Below are positions 8,925 to 18,363 of a stretch of DNA of 64,000 nucleotides, in pieces. The position numbers were made by a program, and so were the translations under genes. Source of the DNA: CAZHVS01 sp964536015 (GTDB lineage Bacteria; Bacteroidota; Ignavibacteria; Ignavibacteriales; Ignavibacteriaceae); assembly GCA_964536015.1 (NCBI GenBank), contig CAZHVS010000002.1, positions 186,001 to 250,000 on the forward strand, in the 5' to 3' direction. The notes below the pieces were generated by a model that did not search any database, had not been told where the DNA came from, and worked only from the letters and a program-made list of their open reading frames with translations. Positions within the stretch are counted from its first letter, which is position 1, and each line of letters opens with the position of its first letter.

Positions 8925-8945
8925 AACTTAATTTATGGAGAAAAA

Positions 8946-10508
8946 ATGAATAAGAAAATTTTACTTTTTATGTTCCTGTTTGCATTAATTTCATTTGTTG
9001 ATTTGACTTTTGCTCAGATAAAAATGAATGAAATTTATTCAAGAGGAACTACATCAGATCCTGATTGGATTGAAATCTATAATACTACATCATCTGCAGT
9101 AAATCTAACCGGATATAAAATTTATGATAATGGTGGTTTAGCCGGAACGAAACCGAAAAAATCTTTTCCTTCCGGGACAATAATTCCAGCATATGGTTTT
9201 TATGTTATTGTTACAGATGATTCTGACTCAAGTGGATTTGGTTTATCAAGTTCAGGTGAAGAAGTATGGCTTGAAAATGCAAACGGAGTAGTTATTGACG
9301 ATGTTACTTTTCCGGCACTTCAGACAACAGAGTCATATGCAAGAATACCTGATGGCGGAACCTTTCAAATTGTTACATCTATTACGAAAGGGTATTCTAA
9401 CGTAACTGAAAATAACATTGTAATGAATGAAATATTTTCAAGAGGTACAACAACTGATCCTGATTGGATTGAAATATATAACAAGTCAACCTCAGGAATA
9501 AATTTATCAGGATATAAAATTTATGATGTTGGTGGACAAGGTGGTACAAAACCTAAGAAGGTTTTTCCAACTGGAACAACAATTCCTGCAAATGGCTATT
9601 TTGTGATTGTAGTTGATGATTCAGATTCAAGTGGTTTTGGACTTTCAAGCTCTGGTGAAAAAGTTTGGTTAGAAAACAATTCCGGAGTTATTATTGATTC
9701 TATAACTTTTCCTGCATTGCAAACCAATGAATCTTACAGCAGAATTCCAGATGGAGGAACCTGGAAAGTTACTACTACAGTTACACGTGGCACAGCGAAT
9801 ATTTATTCAACAAATGCATCAGTCGTTATGAATGAAATATTTTCAAGAGGAACTACAACTGATCCTGACTGGATTGAAATATATAACTTAACAAGTTCAC
9901 CTATTACACTAACTGGATATAAAATTTATGATACAGGTGGACAAGGTGGAACAAAACCCAAAAAAGTATTTCCGACCGGTACAACTATTCCAGCAAATGG
10001 TTTTTATGTGATTGTAACCGACGATTCTGATTCGAGTGGTTTTGGTTTGTCAAGTTCCGGTGAACAGGTTTGGTTAGAAGATGCAACAGGTTCTGTAATA
10101 GATGATGTGACTTTTCCAGCACTTCAAACAACTGAATCATATGGAAGATTTCCTGATGGCACAGGAACCTGGAGGATTCTTTCTACTATATCAAAGGGTA
10201 CAGCAAATATTTTTACAAGTGTAGAAAATGAAAATCAAATTGTAAACAATTATTGTCTTGCTCAAAATTATCCCAATCCGTTCAATCCAGCTACTACAAT
10301 TCAGTATCAAATTCCTCAAAGAGAATTTGTTACAATTAAAGTCTTCAATGCTTTAGGAAAAGAAGTTGCAATACTTGTGAACGAAATTAAAAACGCGGGT
10401 GTTCACGAAATAAAATTGAACGCAGACAATATGGAAAGTGGTGTGTACTTTTACCAGATAAAAGCCGGTAATTATTTAAATACACGAAAACTTATATTAA
10501 TGAAATAG
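8946..10508 (+). CDS. T9SS cargo with three lamin-tail domains
   Basis: A 520-residue secreted protein. The signal peptide ends near residue 23 (TFAQ). Three tandem lamin tail domains start at residues 27, 160 and 295 with (K/V)MNEI(Y/F)SRGTT, each containing TDPDWIEIYN, GYKIYD and a SSGFGLSSSGE segment. The C-terminal T9SS sorting domain begins near residue 438 with NYPNPFNPATTIQY and ends in RKLILMK. The protein should cross the outer membrane through the Por secretion machine and have its tail cleaved. The three repeats are strongly alike at DNA level and also resemble the two LTDs of the upstream lipoprotein, showing local duplication. Function is unknown; adhesion or ligand binding is plausible. 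Confidence 0.88.
   Translation: MNKKILLFMFLFALISFVDLTFAQIKMNEIYSRGTTSDPDWIEIYNTTSSAVNLTGYKIYDNGGLAGTKPKKSFPSGTIIPAYGFYVIVTDDSDSSGFGLSSSGEEVWLENANGVVIDDVTFPALQTTESYARIPDGGTFQIVTSITKGYSNVTENNIVMNEIFSRGTTTDPDWIEIYNKSTSGINLSGYKIYDVGGQGGTKPKKVFPTGTTIPANGYFVIVVDDSDSSGFGLSSSGEKVWLENNSGVIIDSITFPALQTNESYSRIPDGGTWKVTTTVTRGTANIYSTNASVVMNEIFSRGTTTDPDWIEIYNLTSSPITLTGYKIYDTGGQGGTKPKKVFPTGTTIPANGFYVIVTDDSDSSGFGLSSSGEQVWLEDATGSVIDDVTFPALQTTESYGRFPDGTGTWRILSTISKGTANIFTSVENENQIVNNYCLAQNYPNPFNPATTIQYQIPQREFVTIKVFNALGKEVAILVNEIKNAGVHEIKLNADNMESGVYFYQIKAGNYLNTRKLILMK
9024..10206 (+). repeat. Three tandem LTD-coding repeats of about 400 bp
   Basis: Repeat units begin at 9024, 9423 and 9828, each opening with atgaatgaaat followed by a codon pattern encoding SRGTT and TDPDWIEIYN. 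The units are 399 and 405 bp apart in register and retain long stretches of near-identical nucleotides, so they look recently duplicated or homogenised. They are candidates for recombination and copy-number change. Confidence 0.8.
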
Positions 10509-10540
10509 CAGTTTTAAAATAATTTAAACAAGGAGTCATT

Positions 10541-11995
10541 ATGACAAATATAAAACAATTTTTAGGTATTTGTTTTTTCGTAATTTTATTTACGATTAAT
10601 GGTTTTAGCCAATCATTAACGCAAGTAATTTTACCTAAATATATTCAAGGAGTAAGTGGTACAAATAACAACCGTGTATTTTTTGTTTATAGAGTTACAC
10701 TCAGCGGTTTGACTGCAAATACAACTTACCGTTATATTAATCAAATCGTTAATTATGCTGATGGTCCAACGACTTCAGGTGCTGGAAATTGTATATTTCC
10801 GAGAATTGATTCTCCTTTTGTAAGAACAACTTCTCCTTCATTTGCTACATATGGTGGGTATGGAGAATTCACTACTAATGCATCAGGTTCTTACACAGGA
10901 TGGTTTATTAATGAACCGACAGGTAATGCAAGATTTGTTGCTGGTGGTTATGTTTTTATGAGAATTAGATTAAACGATGGTGCTGGTGGAACAACAGCTA
11001 CAACTTATTTGACTACTCAGGATTCAGTACGAGTTATAAATTTTTATACAACCAGTGCGGATACTTCCGGTACCGGAATTTATGGACAATCTACTGCACC
11101 TTCAAAAGATTTTGTTTTTTTGTATGACAATGTATCCGGTACAGGAAGACCTTTAGCCAGTGCAATTGTTGAAAATGATGGATTAAACATTAGTGCGGTT
11201 ACAAGCTTCGTTCAGTTTTATAGAGATAGCGTCGATAATAAAATTGGTTATTGGGGAACGATTATTCCGAACGTGAATGCTAACGGTATAAGGAGAATTG
11301 AAAGGAGATTGTTTAACGATGGTAGTATTTATTCTTCTGTAGCTATTGATGCTGACGGTATATGGCCAAGCGGTGCAAATACAGTGAATCCAACCAGTGG
11401 CTTAACAGCAATAAGAATTGATGCTACTGACGCACCTATTCCTGTTGAATTGACAGGTTTTTCAGCAAATATTATTGATGGAAATGTTAGTCTTACCTGG
11501 TCAACTGCATCTGAGAAAAACAATATGGGTTTTGAGATTCAACGTAATTCAGGCGATGGCTTTTCAACAATTGGTTTTGTAAATGGTGCAGGAACATCAA
11601 ATGAAATAAATAATTATTCTTTTGTAGATAAAAATCCTAGAAAAGGTATTAATTATTACAGATTAAAACAAATTGATTTTTCCGGTCAATATTCATTTTC
11701 AAAAGAAATTGAGAGCAATACAGAATTACCTGCAGGCTTTTTCTTAAGCCAGAATTATCCTAATCCGTTCAATCCATCTACATCAATTAAATACTCGATT
11801 GCTGCTCTTCAAAAAGTAGAATTAAAAGTATTTGATGTACTTGGTAATGAAGTTGCTGAGCTTGTTAATGATGAACAACAAGCTGGAAATTATCTTGTTG
11901 AATTTAATGCTTCAAGTCTTGCAAATGGAGTTTATTTTTATAAACTTAAAACAAATAACAATGTTATTACAAAAAAGATGTTGTTAATCAAATAA
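10541..11995 (+). CDS. T9SS-sorted secreted protein of unknown function
   Basis: A 484-residue protein with a signal peptide ending near residue 24 (NGFSQ). Residues 25-295 form a beta-rich domain I cannot assign. Residues 296-390 (PIPVELTGFSANIIDGNVSL onward, with MGFEIQRN and YYRLKQIDFSG) are the immunoglobulin-like linker commonly found just before T9SS tails. The sorting domain starts near 400 with NYPNPFNPSTSIKY and ends in KKMLLIK. It lies 33 bases after the LTD protein and before a strong terminator, so the two T9SS genes are probably co-transcribed. Confidence 0.8.
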   Translation: MTNIKQFLGICFFVILFTINGFSQSLTQVILPKYIQGVSGTNNNRVFFVYRVTLSGLTANTTYRYINQIVNYADGPTTSGAGNCIFPRIDSPFVRTTSPSFATYGGYGEFTTNASGSYTGWFINEPTGNARFVAGGYVFMRIRLNDGAGGTTATTYLTTQDSVRVINFYTTSADTSGTGIYGQSTAPSKDFVFLYDNVSGTGRPLASAIVENDGLNISAVTSFVQFYRDSVDNKIGYWGTIIPNVNANGIRRIERRLFNDGSIYSSVAIDADGIWPSGANTVNPTSGLTAIRIDATDAPIPVELTGFSANIIDGNVSLTWSTASEKNNMGFEIQRNSGDGFSTIGFVNGAGTSNEINNYSFVDKNPRKGINYYRLKQIDFSGQYSFSKEIESNTELPAGFFLSQNYPNPFNPSTSIKYSIAALQKVELKVFDVLGNEVAELVNDEQQAGNYLVEFNASSLANGVYFYKLKTNNNVITKKMLLIK

Positions 11996-12020
11996 ATAAT
12001 AGACATAAATTGTTTTTATT

Positions 12021-12054
12021 AATCCCTCTGGAAAATTCAGAGGGATTTTTTTTT
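12021..12054 (+). terminator. Rho-independent terminator
   Basis: An atccctctg/cagagggat stem (12022-12030 with 12038-12046) around a seven-base loop is followed by a long T tract ending at 12054. It separates the T9SS gene pair from the serine hydrolase transcription unit. Confidence 0.9.
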
Positions 12055-12071
12055 CAAAAAAACATTTTTAA

Positions 12072-12105
12072 TTGTTGAAAAACATTTTATTTGTGTATAT
12101 CTTTG
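12072..12105 (+). promoter_or_regulatory. Bacteroidota-type promoter
   Basis: A TTG at 12075-12077 is followed after exactly 20 bases by TATCTTTG at 12098-12105. This fits the Bacteroidota primary-sigma consensus (TTTG/TTG, spacer of about 19-21, TAnnTTTG). It lies just after a terminator and 22 bases before the ATG of the serine hydrolase gene, the expected position. Confidence 0.65.
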
Positions 12106-12127
12106 ATTAAACAAATTTAAGGATTGA

Positions 12128-13657
12128 ATGAAAAAATATTTACTATTTTTTACTATTCTAATTTCATACATTTCAACCTTTTCACAAGTTGATTCTCTTA
12201 ACGCTAAGCTGTTAAAAATAAAAAATCAATATAGTGCAGTAGGATTTTCAGTCGCTGTAGTTAAAAATGATTCTATTGTATTTAATCATGGATATGGATT
12301 AAAAGACATCACTAGAAATCTTTTAACCAACGATAGCACGGTTTATAGAATTGCATCTATTTCAAAATTTATAACTGCAACTGCTTTAATGCAATTATAT
12401 CAGCAAGGTTTGTTTAATCTGGATGATGATATTAGCACTCATCTTGGATTTACTCTACGTAATCCAAATTTTCCTTATGATCCAATTACTATAAGAAAAG
12501 TTTTAAATCACACTTCAAGCATTCGGGATGGAAGCGGATACAATACATTCTTAAGTGTTACAGGTTCACAGAATCCACCACCAAATATAAAAACATTACT
12601 TCAATCAGGCGGCACGTATTATACGTCAGATATGTTCAGCAGTTCAAAATCACCTTCATCCAATTACTTTGTTTATGCGAATGTCAATTATGGTATAATC
12701 GGAACACTAATAGAAAAATTATCAAATCAACGCTTCGACATTTATTGTAAAAACAATATTTTTCTCCCTCTCGGCATTAGTGGAAGTTTTAATATACAGG
12801 ACATTCCAAACATTAATAACGTAGCAGTTTTGTATCGCTATTCAAGTGGTAATTGGGTTGCACAGACTGATAATTATGGAGGAGTTAAACCTCCGGCAAG
12901 AGACTTAAGTCAATATACTCTGGGAACAAATGGTATTATTTTTGGCCCACAAGGTAATTTAAGGATCAGTTCATATGACCTTGCAAAGTTTATGATAGCA
13001 CATATGAATCTTGGAATATTTAATGGAGTTCGAATTTTTGCTGATAGCATTGGTGCAATTATGCACAATCCAACCTGGATTTACAATGGTTCTAATGGTG
13101 ATAATTATTACGGTATTTTTAATACATATGGAATAGGTTGTTCGCGAACTACAGAATTGTTACCCAACGAAACATTATATGGACATCCGGGTGAAGCCTA
13201 TGGGTTAATAAGTGATCTTTATTTTTCTAAAGTAAAAGATTATGGAATAATTTTTATGACCAATGGTGCAAGATGGGGAGATGGTGCATACAGCGGTTGG
13301 TACAATATTGAAGAGGATGTCTATAAAGCTTGTTTATCCGAAATAAATAATTTTATAACACAGAATAATGATTTTAATGAAATTAAATATTTCAACTTAT
13401 ATCAAAATTTTCCAAATCCATTCAATCCATCAACTAAAATTAAATTTTCACTTGAAAGAAAAGGATTTGTAATTTTACAAGTCTTTGATGTCCTGGGAAA
13501 AGAAGTATCGACACTTGTAAATGAAGAGAAGTATCCCGGTTTATTTGAAGTTGAATTTGGGAGACAGAATACAAAGAATCTGCATAATGGAATATATTTT
13601 TGTAAGTTGCAGGTAAATGGAAAAAGTTTTATAAGGAAGATGATTCTTTTAAAGTAG
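12128..13657 (+). CDS. Secreted beta-lactamase-family serine hydrolase, T9SS cargo
   Basis: A 509-residue protein of the class C beta-lactamase / DD-peptidase superfamily (PF00144). The signal peptide ends near residue 20. The SxxK motif is Ser77-Ile-Ser-Lys80, the YxN motif is in VYANVNYGIIG (near 185), and the HxG element is YGHPGEAYG (near 355). All three catalytic motifs are intact, so it should act as an esterase, peptidase or beta-lactamase. The C-terminal tail from about 425 (NFPNPFNPSTKIKF) is a T9SS sorting domain, placing the enzyme outside the cell. It has its own Bacteroidota-type promoter and lies six bases before a FecI-type sigma gene, which may be co-transcribed. The substrate cannot be told from the sequence. 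Confidence 0.88.
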   Translation: MKKYLLFFTILISYISTFSQVDSLNAKLLKIKNQYSAVGFSVAVVKNDSIVFNHGYGLKDITRNLLTNDSTVYRIASISKFITATALMQLYQQGLFNLDDDISTHLGFTLRNPNFPYDPITIRKVLNHTSSIRDGSGYNTFLSVTGSQNPPPNIKTLLQSGGTYYTSDMFSSSKSPSSNYFVYANVNYGIIGTLIEKLSNQRFDIYCKNNIFLPLGISGSFNIQDIPNINNVAVLYRYSSGNWVAQTDNYGGVKPPARDLSQYTLGTNGIIFGPQGNLRISSYDLAKFMIAHMNLGIFNGVRIFADSIGAIMHNPTWIYNGSNGDNYYGIFNTYGIGCSRTTELLPNETLYGHPGEAYGLISDLYFSKVKDYGIIFMTNGARWGDGAYSGWYNIEEDVYKACLSEINNFITQNNDFNEIKYFNLYQNFPNPFNPSTKIKFSLERKGFVILQVFDVLGKEVSTLVNEEKYPGLFEVEFGRQNTKNLHNGIYFCKLQVNGKSFIRKMILLK

Positions 13658-13663
13658 TGTTTA

Positions 13664-14215
13664 ATGTTAAAGGAAGAAACATATAGTCTTCAATTCCTTG
13701 TTGAAGAAATTAAGAACAATAACAGAGAAGCTTTCAAACAGTTTTTTCTTTTAATGCAACCATCGATATTTCATTTTTTGTATAGAATCACTTCTGATAA
13801 AGTAATTGCTGAAGACTTAACGCAAGAAACTTTTATAAAATTCTGGTTAAAAAGAGACACATTAGATTGCCAAACATTTCCCAAGGCATACATTTATAAA
13901 ATTGCAAGAAACCTTGCTATTAATCATCTGACACAAAAATCAAGAATCAAGAAATTAAATGATAATGAAAACTTAAGTTACCTTTCCGGAAATGCTGAAA
14001 CAGACCTTGAAAAAATTTTTTTACGAGATGAATGCCAAAAAGCAATAAATGTCTTGCCTGAAAGATGTAAGACTACTTTTATTTTAAGTCGATATGATGG
14101 TTTTAGTTATTCGGAGATTGCTGAAATCATGCAAGTTTCTCTTCAAACTGTAAAAAACCAGATGAATAAGGCAATTTCTGTTTTGAAGAAAAGACTGTCC
14201 TCGCAAATATTTTAA
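13664..14215 (+). CDS. ECF sigma factor, FecI-like
   Basis: A 183-residue ECF-type sigma-70 factor. Region 2 (residues 20-90) contains the expected DLTQETFIKFWLKRD. Region 4 (120-175) contains CKTTFILSRYDGFSYSEIAEIMQVSLQTVKNQMNKA, a helix-turn-helix for -35 recognition. Length and layout match the FecI-like ECF group of Bacteroidota, whose genes precede fecR and a TonB-dependent receptor, exactly as here. It should direct transcription of the downstream receptor cassette when released by the FecR partner. Confidence 0.93.
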   Translation: MLKEETYSLQFLVEEIKNNNREAFKQFFLLMQPSIFHFLYRITSDKVIAEDLTQETFIKFWLKRDTLDCQTFPKAYIYKIARNLAINHLTQKSRIKKLNDNENLSYLSGNAETDLEKIFLRDECQKAINVLPERCKTTFILSRYDGFSYSEIAEIMQVSLQTVKNQMNKAISVLKKRLSSQIF

Positions 14216-14276
14216 ATACCTGCATAGTACTTTTTGCTTTAATGATTGTATTATTAAGTAAAAAAGAAAAAATTTA

Positions 14277-15362
14277 TTGTTTAATTTCTATAAGAATATC
14301 GACAATCATTTTTTAATTCGCATAATTAAAGATGAAGTAAACGAAGAAGAGAAAGAATTCTTCGAAAAGTGGCTTTCTGAATCAGAAAAAAATAAAGAAG
14401 AATTTAGTAATGTTTCCTTATTGTGGGATAAATTTGATTCTGCTTTCCTTCCCAATGTTCCAGATTCAGGGTTACAATGGAAAAAAATTGAAGATGGAAT
14501 ACAAAAAGAAGAAGAATTCAAGTCTTCAGAAGAAGCCAATCTAATAAAAACTGATATAAATTTAGTAAAGCCTAAAAAAAATAAGTCATACTTTAATATT
14601 GATTTCTCATGGCTTTATCACTCTACTGCCTGGGCAATAAGTTTAATACTTCTTTTTTACATAATTCTAACTTTACCTTCTCATCAAAGTGAAAATACAA
14701 AACCCAAAACAATTGCTGAAAACAGCATTAAGACTAGAGAAATAATATGTAAAAGAGGAGAGAGAATTAACATTATTCTTTCTGATGGTTCAAAGGTATA
14801 TCTTAATTCGGAAAGTAAATTAAGTTATAATAGTGAATTTGGTTTGTACGAACGTGTTATTGAGCTTGTTGGGGAAGCATACTTTTGTGTAAGTAAAGAC
14901 TATAATAGACCTTTTATTGTAAATACTGGAAAGATTTCCACTATTGTTACTGGCACAGAATTTAACATAAAAAACCGAAATGACAAAGTTGATGTTGTAG
15001 TTACGAAAGGCTCTGTCAAAACTGTAAGTAATGTAACTGGTAAAATTGTTCAGCTTACTAAAGGAGATATGATTTCGTTCAGTGAGACAAAGGATTTCTT
15101 TAATAAATTAAAAGTAAATCTTAACGAATTTTATGACCTGAAAGTAAATAAGTTTACTTTCTCAAGTACTAACCTAGTAGATGTTATGTCTGAACTAGAA
15201 AGGAATTACAATATTAAAGTTCATTTTCAGAATGATTCTCTTAAGGATAAAAAAATTACTGGCGTTTTTAATAGGGATTCATTGGATAGAATACTATCAG
15301 TGATTAGTTTAACTTTAGATTTGAAAATTGATCGTAATGGAAATAATGTTTTTATTAAATAG
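14277..15362 (+). CDS. FecR-family anti-sigma factor
   Basis: A 361-residue protein with a cytosolic N-terminal helical sigma-binding region (EEEKEFFEKWLSESEKNKEEF near 22-42). One membrane segment lies near residues 115-135 (AWAISLILLFYIILTL). A periplasmic FecR domain follows (SDGSKVYLNSESKLSYNSEF, VIELVGEAYFCVSKD, PFIVNTGKISTIVTGTEFNI), and the C-terminus is DUF4974-like (FTFSSTNLVDVMSELERNYN). It relays receptor occupancy to the FecI-like sigma factor. The start appears to be TTG at 14277, since no in-frame ATG lies upstream and the first FecR helix begins just after it. The next gene is a TonB-dependent receptor with the matching STN domain. Confidence 0.92.
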   Translation: MFNFYKNIDNHFLIRIIKDEVNEEEKEFFEKWLSESEKNKEEFSNVSLLWDKFDSAFLPNVPDSGLQWKKIEDGIQKEEEFKSSEEANLIKTDINLVKPKKNKSYFNIDFSWLYHSTAWAISLILLFYIILTLPSHQSENTKPKTIAENSIKTREIICKRGERINIILSDGSKVYLNSESKLSYNSEFGLYERVIELVGEAYFCVSKDYNRPFIVNTGKISTIVTGTEFNIKNRNDKVDVVVTKGSVKTVSNVTGKIVQLTKGDMISFSETKDFFNKLKVNLNEFYDLKVNKFTFSSTNLVDVMSELERNYNIKVHFQNDSLKDKKITGVFNRDSLDRILSVISLTLDLKIDRNGNNVFIK

Positions 15363-15381
15363 AAAAAATGAAGGAAAATGA

Positions 15382-18363
15382 ATGCGTATTTTTACTAAAA
15401 TTTTTCTTTTTTTGCTCTGTGGATATTATACACTGCATTCACAACAGGATGAGATTACCGGTGGAAAAGAGTTGGAATTTGTAGAAGAAGCCCCTTCAGA
15501 AAATTCTTTTACTGAATATATGAATGGAGAAACTACGGGAACTCATTCCGTTCTGCAAAAATACATTTCACTCGAAATGAAAGATGCAAATCTTATTGAT
15601 GTTATAAATGCAATCTCTACAAAGTATAATGTAAACTTTGTCTATGAACCCCGATTAATTGATATCAAGAATATCAGCATTTCAGTAGAAGATAAACCTT
15701 TATTTGAATTGCTGGGAGAGCTACTAAACATTCGAAATATTAGTTACTACGAGTTTGAACTAGGAAAAATTGCACTTGCAAAAAGCTATCTTGTTGATGA
15801 AAAAACTGCAACAATTAAAGGAACCATTAAAGATGAAAAAGGAGAAAAATTAATAGGTTCAAATATTGTTATAAAACAGCTTGGTATTGGTTCTACTTGC
15901 GATAATAGAGGGTTTTATCAGATAAAGAATATCAAACCGGGAGAATACACAATAGAAGTTACTTTTGTCGGATATGAAAAATTTTTAAGAGCTGTAAGAG
16001 TAGCAGCGGGTGAAGTACTTGAACTGAATATCGTTTTAAAATCCACTTCGTTCCAAATTGGTGGAATTGAAGTTATCGGGCAACGGGATTTAATTCCTAA
16101 CGATGTAAGTACTAAAACCACAATTACAAGTGGAGAGATTGAACATTACCAAGCATCAAGCATTGGTGATGTGCTTGACCTTGTTCCGGGAATTCAAAAA
16201 ACTGAAAATCCAGGATTAGGTAAAACAAGCCAGTTTACAATACGTTCTGATGATGCTGATCAACAAAGTAAGTTTGGTACATCTGTTATTATTGATGGCA
16301 CTCCATTATCTAACAATGCAAATCTTCAATTTGAAAAATTGACAGGTTCTAAATTTGGTACAAGCACTATGGCAAGTGGAATTGATTTACGTACAATTCC
16401 AGCTGATAATATCGAATCTATTGAAGTTATTACCGGACTTCCTTCCGTAAGATATGGAGATGTTACTTCAGGTATTATTAATGTTCAAACAAAAATAGGT
16501 GTTCAGCCCCACAGATTAAAATTGAAAAATAATCCTGATACAAGAGAAGCAAATCTTGGCGGAGGATTTTTGGTAGGAGAAGATGGATTCAGTTATAATT
16601 TTAATATAGCTCAAAGTGAAAGAGATATTAGAAAAACAGGTGATGAGTACACAAGACTTACAGGACAAGTAGTTTATTCAGGAAATTATTTCCAAAATAC
16701 TTTAAGTTTCAATAATAAACTATTGATTCAAAAAATTCTTGATGAAGAAGAACCAAAAGGTGATATGCAAAAAACAAAAAATTATAATCGGGGATTTTCA
16801 TTATCATTCTCTTCATGGGGAAAATATCGTCCAGACGATGGAGTTTCTACATGGGATTATAATTTTTTCGTGACTATGAGAAAAGAAAACTCAATGAGAT
16901 CCAAACTTGTTACTGATTATCTTATCACTCCTTCACTCGATACAATATCAAGTTATATCGGAAAAGTTGAAACCAAAGGTATTGAATGGACTGTAGGGAC
17001 AAGAATTGAATATAATAAAGTTTTCTATACAGGAGATATCATACATAAATTTATGATTGGAACAGATCCTCAGTATAATGCTAATACTGGTGACGGGGTA
17101 ATTTTCGATACTCTCTATAGTTATTATGGAGTTGGTTCTGGCAATCGTCCTTATAAGTTTGATGATATTCCAGGGCAATTTCTTATTAATTTTTATATGG
17201 AAGATAAAATTACTGGTCATTTTATTTTTGATTATAACATAATGCTGGGCTTTAGATATGAATTATATCGTCCTTATAAATTTAATTTGAAAGGACTCTG
17301 GGGAAATGGAGATTTAATTCAATCACATAATGGAAGTTACTTTAATCCAAGATTTAATATGATGATTTATTTTGCTGAATACAGTCAATTTCGTCTTAGC
17401 GCAGGGACTTCATCAAAGTCACCTCCAATGAGTACTTTATTCAGTCGTGATTATGTTAAAAACAGCTGGCGGAACCCTGAAGATGGAAAAGCTTATTATT
17501 TTAGAATAAATAGCTGGTATCCTGATTTGAAAGGTTACAGAGAAACTATTTTCGAAACTTCTTATGATCATAAATTTTTTAATAGAATTGGTACTACAAT
17601 CTCAGCTTATTATAAAATAAGAAAAAATGAATACGAGTCGTGGCCTTCGCCTCTTTTTGCTTATAATAGTACTAAGACAATAGCTTACCTTGTAGATGCA
17701 AATTATGGTTATCTTCTAAATACCGGTCAGACAATTACTAAGGGACTGGAATTTTCAATTAGAACTTCGAAGATTGAACCATTAAATATGGACTTCCAGG
17801 TTACTGGTTCTTATAATTTTTATAAAAATCCTTCAACAAAAATTTCTTATGGTACACCAGATAAAACACTTGGTCAGTATGAAAACTATCATGTTCCTGG
17901 TGTTCTTGTAGATACTCTGGTTGGATGGACTTATCCATCTTCAGGTAGCTGGCAGGATAGGATGCAAATGAATTATTATATAAAATATACACTTCCAAAA
18001 TTAGGACTTTGGATTACTTTGCGAGCTGAACATGTGTTATTTCAACGTTCGCAATCTTTTCAGCTTACTCCGGTTGATTTTAATGTAATGAATGAAGGGT
18101 CTAAAGAAAAAAGAATCTGGGATGAGGCGATTCATAGAGAAGTACAGAAATGGTTATTTAATCTTAGCTTAAGTAAATCATTATTCAAAGGTGCGGAAGT
18201 ATCTTTCTATGTAAATAACTTTTTAGATGACCCGGCAATTTGGAGACACTATATAAATTATAATACAATTTCAGATTCTAAAAGAAATCCAGATTTGTTT
18301 TATGGAATAGAATTTAGTTTTATTGCAGATTATTTCTTCTCGAAAGGAGGAAGTGATGAGTAA
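15382..18363 (+). CDS. TonB-dependent receptor with STN signalling domain (cassette 1)
   Basis: A 993-residue outer-membrane transducer. A signal peptide (1-20) is followed by an STN domain (about 62-130: ISLEMKDANLIDVINAISTK). A carboxypeptidase-regulatory-like domain spans 143-222 (GSNIVIKQLGIGSTCDNRGF). The plug is at about 235-375 (LDLVPGIQK, IPADNIESIEVITGLPSVRYGD), and a 22-strand barrel runs to the C-terminus. The STN domain contacts FecR, so this is the sensor for the adjacent sigma/anti-sigma pair. The ligand is unknown: neither a paired SusD nor a siderophore gene is present. The next gene overlaps its end by eight bases. A paralogue without STN is at 34317-36974. Confidence 0.92.
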   Translation: MRIFTKIFLFLLCGYYTLHSQQDEITGGKELEFVEEAPSENSFTEYMNGETTGTHSVLQKYISLEMKDANLIDVINAISTKYNVNFVYEPRLIDIKNISISVEDKPLFELLGELLNIRNISYYEFELGKIALAKSYLVDEKTATIKGTIKDEKGEKLIGSNIVIKQLGIGSTCDNRGFYQIKNIKPGEYTIEVTFVGYEKFLRAVRVAAGEVLELNIVLKSTSFQIGGIEVIGQRDLIPNDVSTKTTITSGEIEHYQASSIGDVLDLVPGIQKTENPGLGKTSQFTIRSDDADQQSKFGTSVIIDGTPLSNNANLQFEKLTGSKFGTSTMASGIDLRTIPADNIESIEVITGLPSVRYGDVTSGIINVQTKIGVQPHRLKLKNNPDTREANLGGGFLVGEDGFSYNFNIAQSERDIRKTGDEYTRLTGQVVYSGNYFQNTLSFNNKLLIQKILDEEEPKGDMQKTKNYNRGFSLSFSSWGKYRPDDGVSTWDYNFFVTMRKENSMRSKLVTDYLITPSLDTISSYIGKVETKGIEWTVGTRIEYNKVFYTGDIIHKFMIGTDPQYNANTGDGVIFDTLYSYYGVGSGNRPYKFDDIPGQFLINFYMEDKITGHFIFDYNIMLGFRYELYRPYKFNLKGLWGNGDLIQSHNGSYFNPRFNMMIYFAEYSQFRLSAGTSSKSPPMSTLFSRDYVKNSWRNPEDGKAYYFRINSWYPDLKGYRETIFETSYDHKFFNRIGTTISAYYKIRKNEYESWPSPLFAYNSTKTIAYLVDANYGYLLNTGQTITKGLEFSIRTSKIEPLNMDFQVTGSYNFYKNPSTKISYGTPDKTLGQYENYHVPGVLVDTLVGWTYPSSGSWQDRMQMNYYIKYTLPKLGLWITLRAEHVLFQRSQSFQLTPVDFNVMNEGSKEKRIWDEAIHREVQKWLFNLSLSKSLFKGAEVSFYVNNFLDDPAIWRHYINYNTISDSKRNPDLFYGIEFSFIADYFFSKGGSDE
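18342..18349 (+). promoter_or_regulatory. Ribosome-binding site deciding the DUF4876 start
   Basis: The string AAAGGAGG lies six bases before the ATG at 18356. It supports initiation there and not at the in-frame ATG at 18323, which would add 11 residues before the signal sequence. Confidence 0.85.

Noticed and set aside
9024..10206. CRISPR-like periodic repeats
   Set aside because: The periodicity is about 400 bp, in frame and coding for lamin tail domains; no short repeat-spacer pattern exists here or elsewhere in the window.
18323..18355. Upstream ATG start for the first DUF4876 gene
   Set aside because: It would add residues before the lipoprotein signal, while a strong AAAGGAGG precedes the ATG at 18356.
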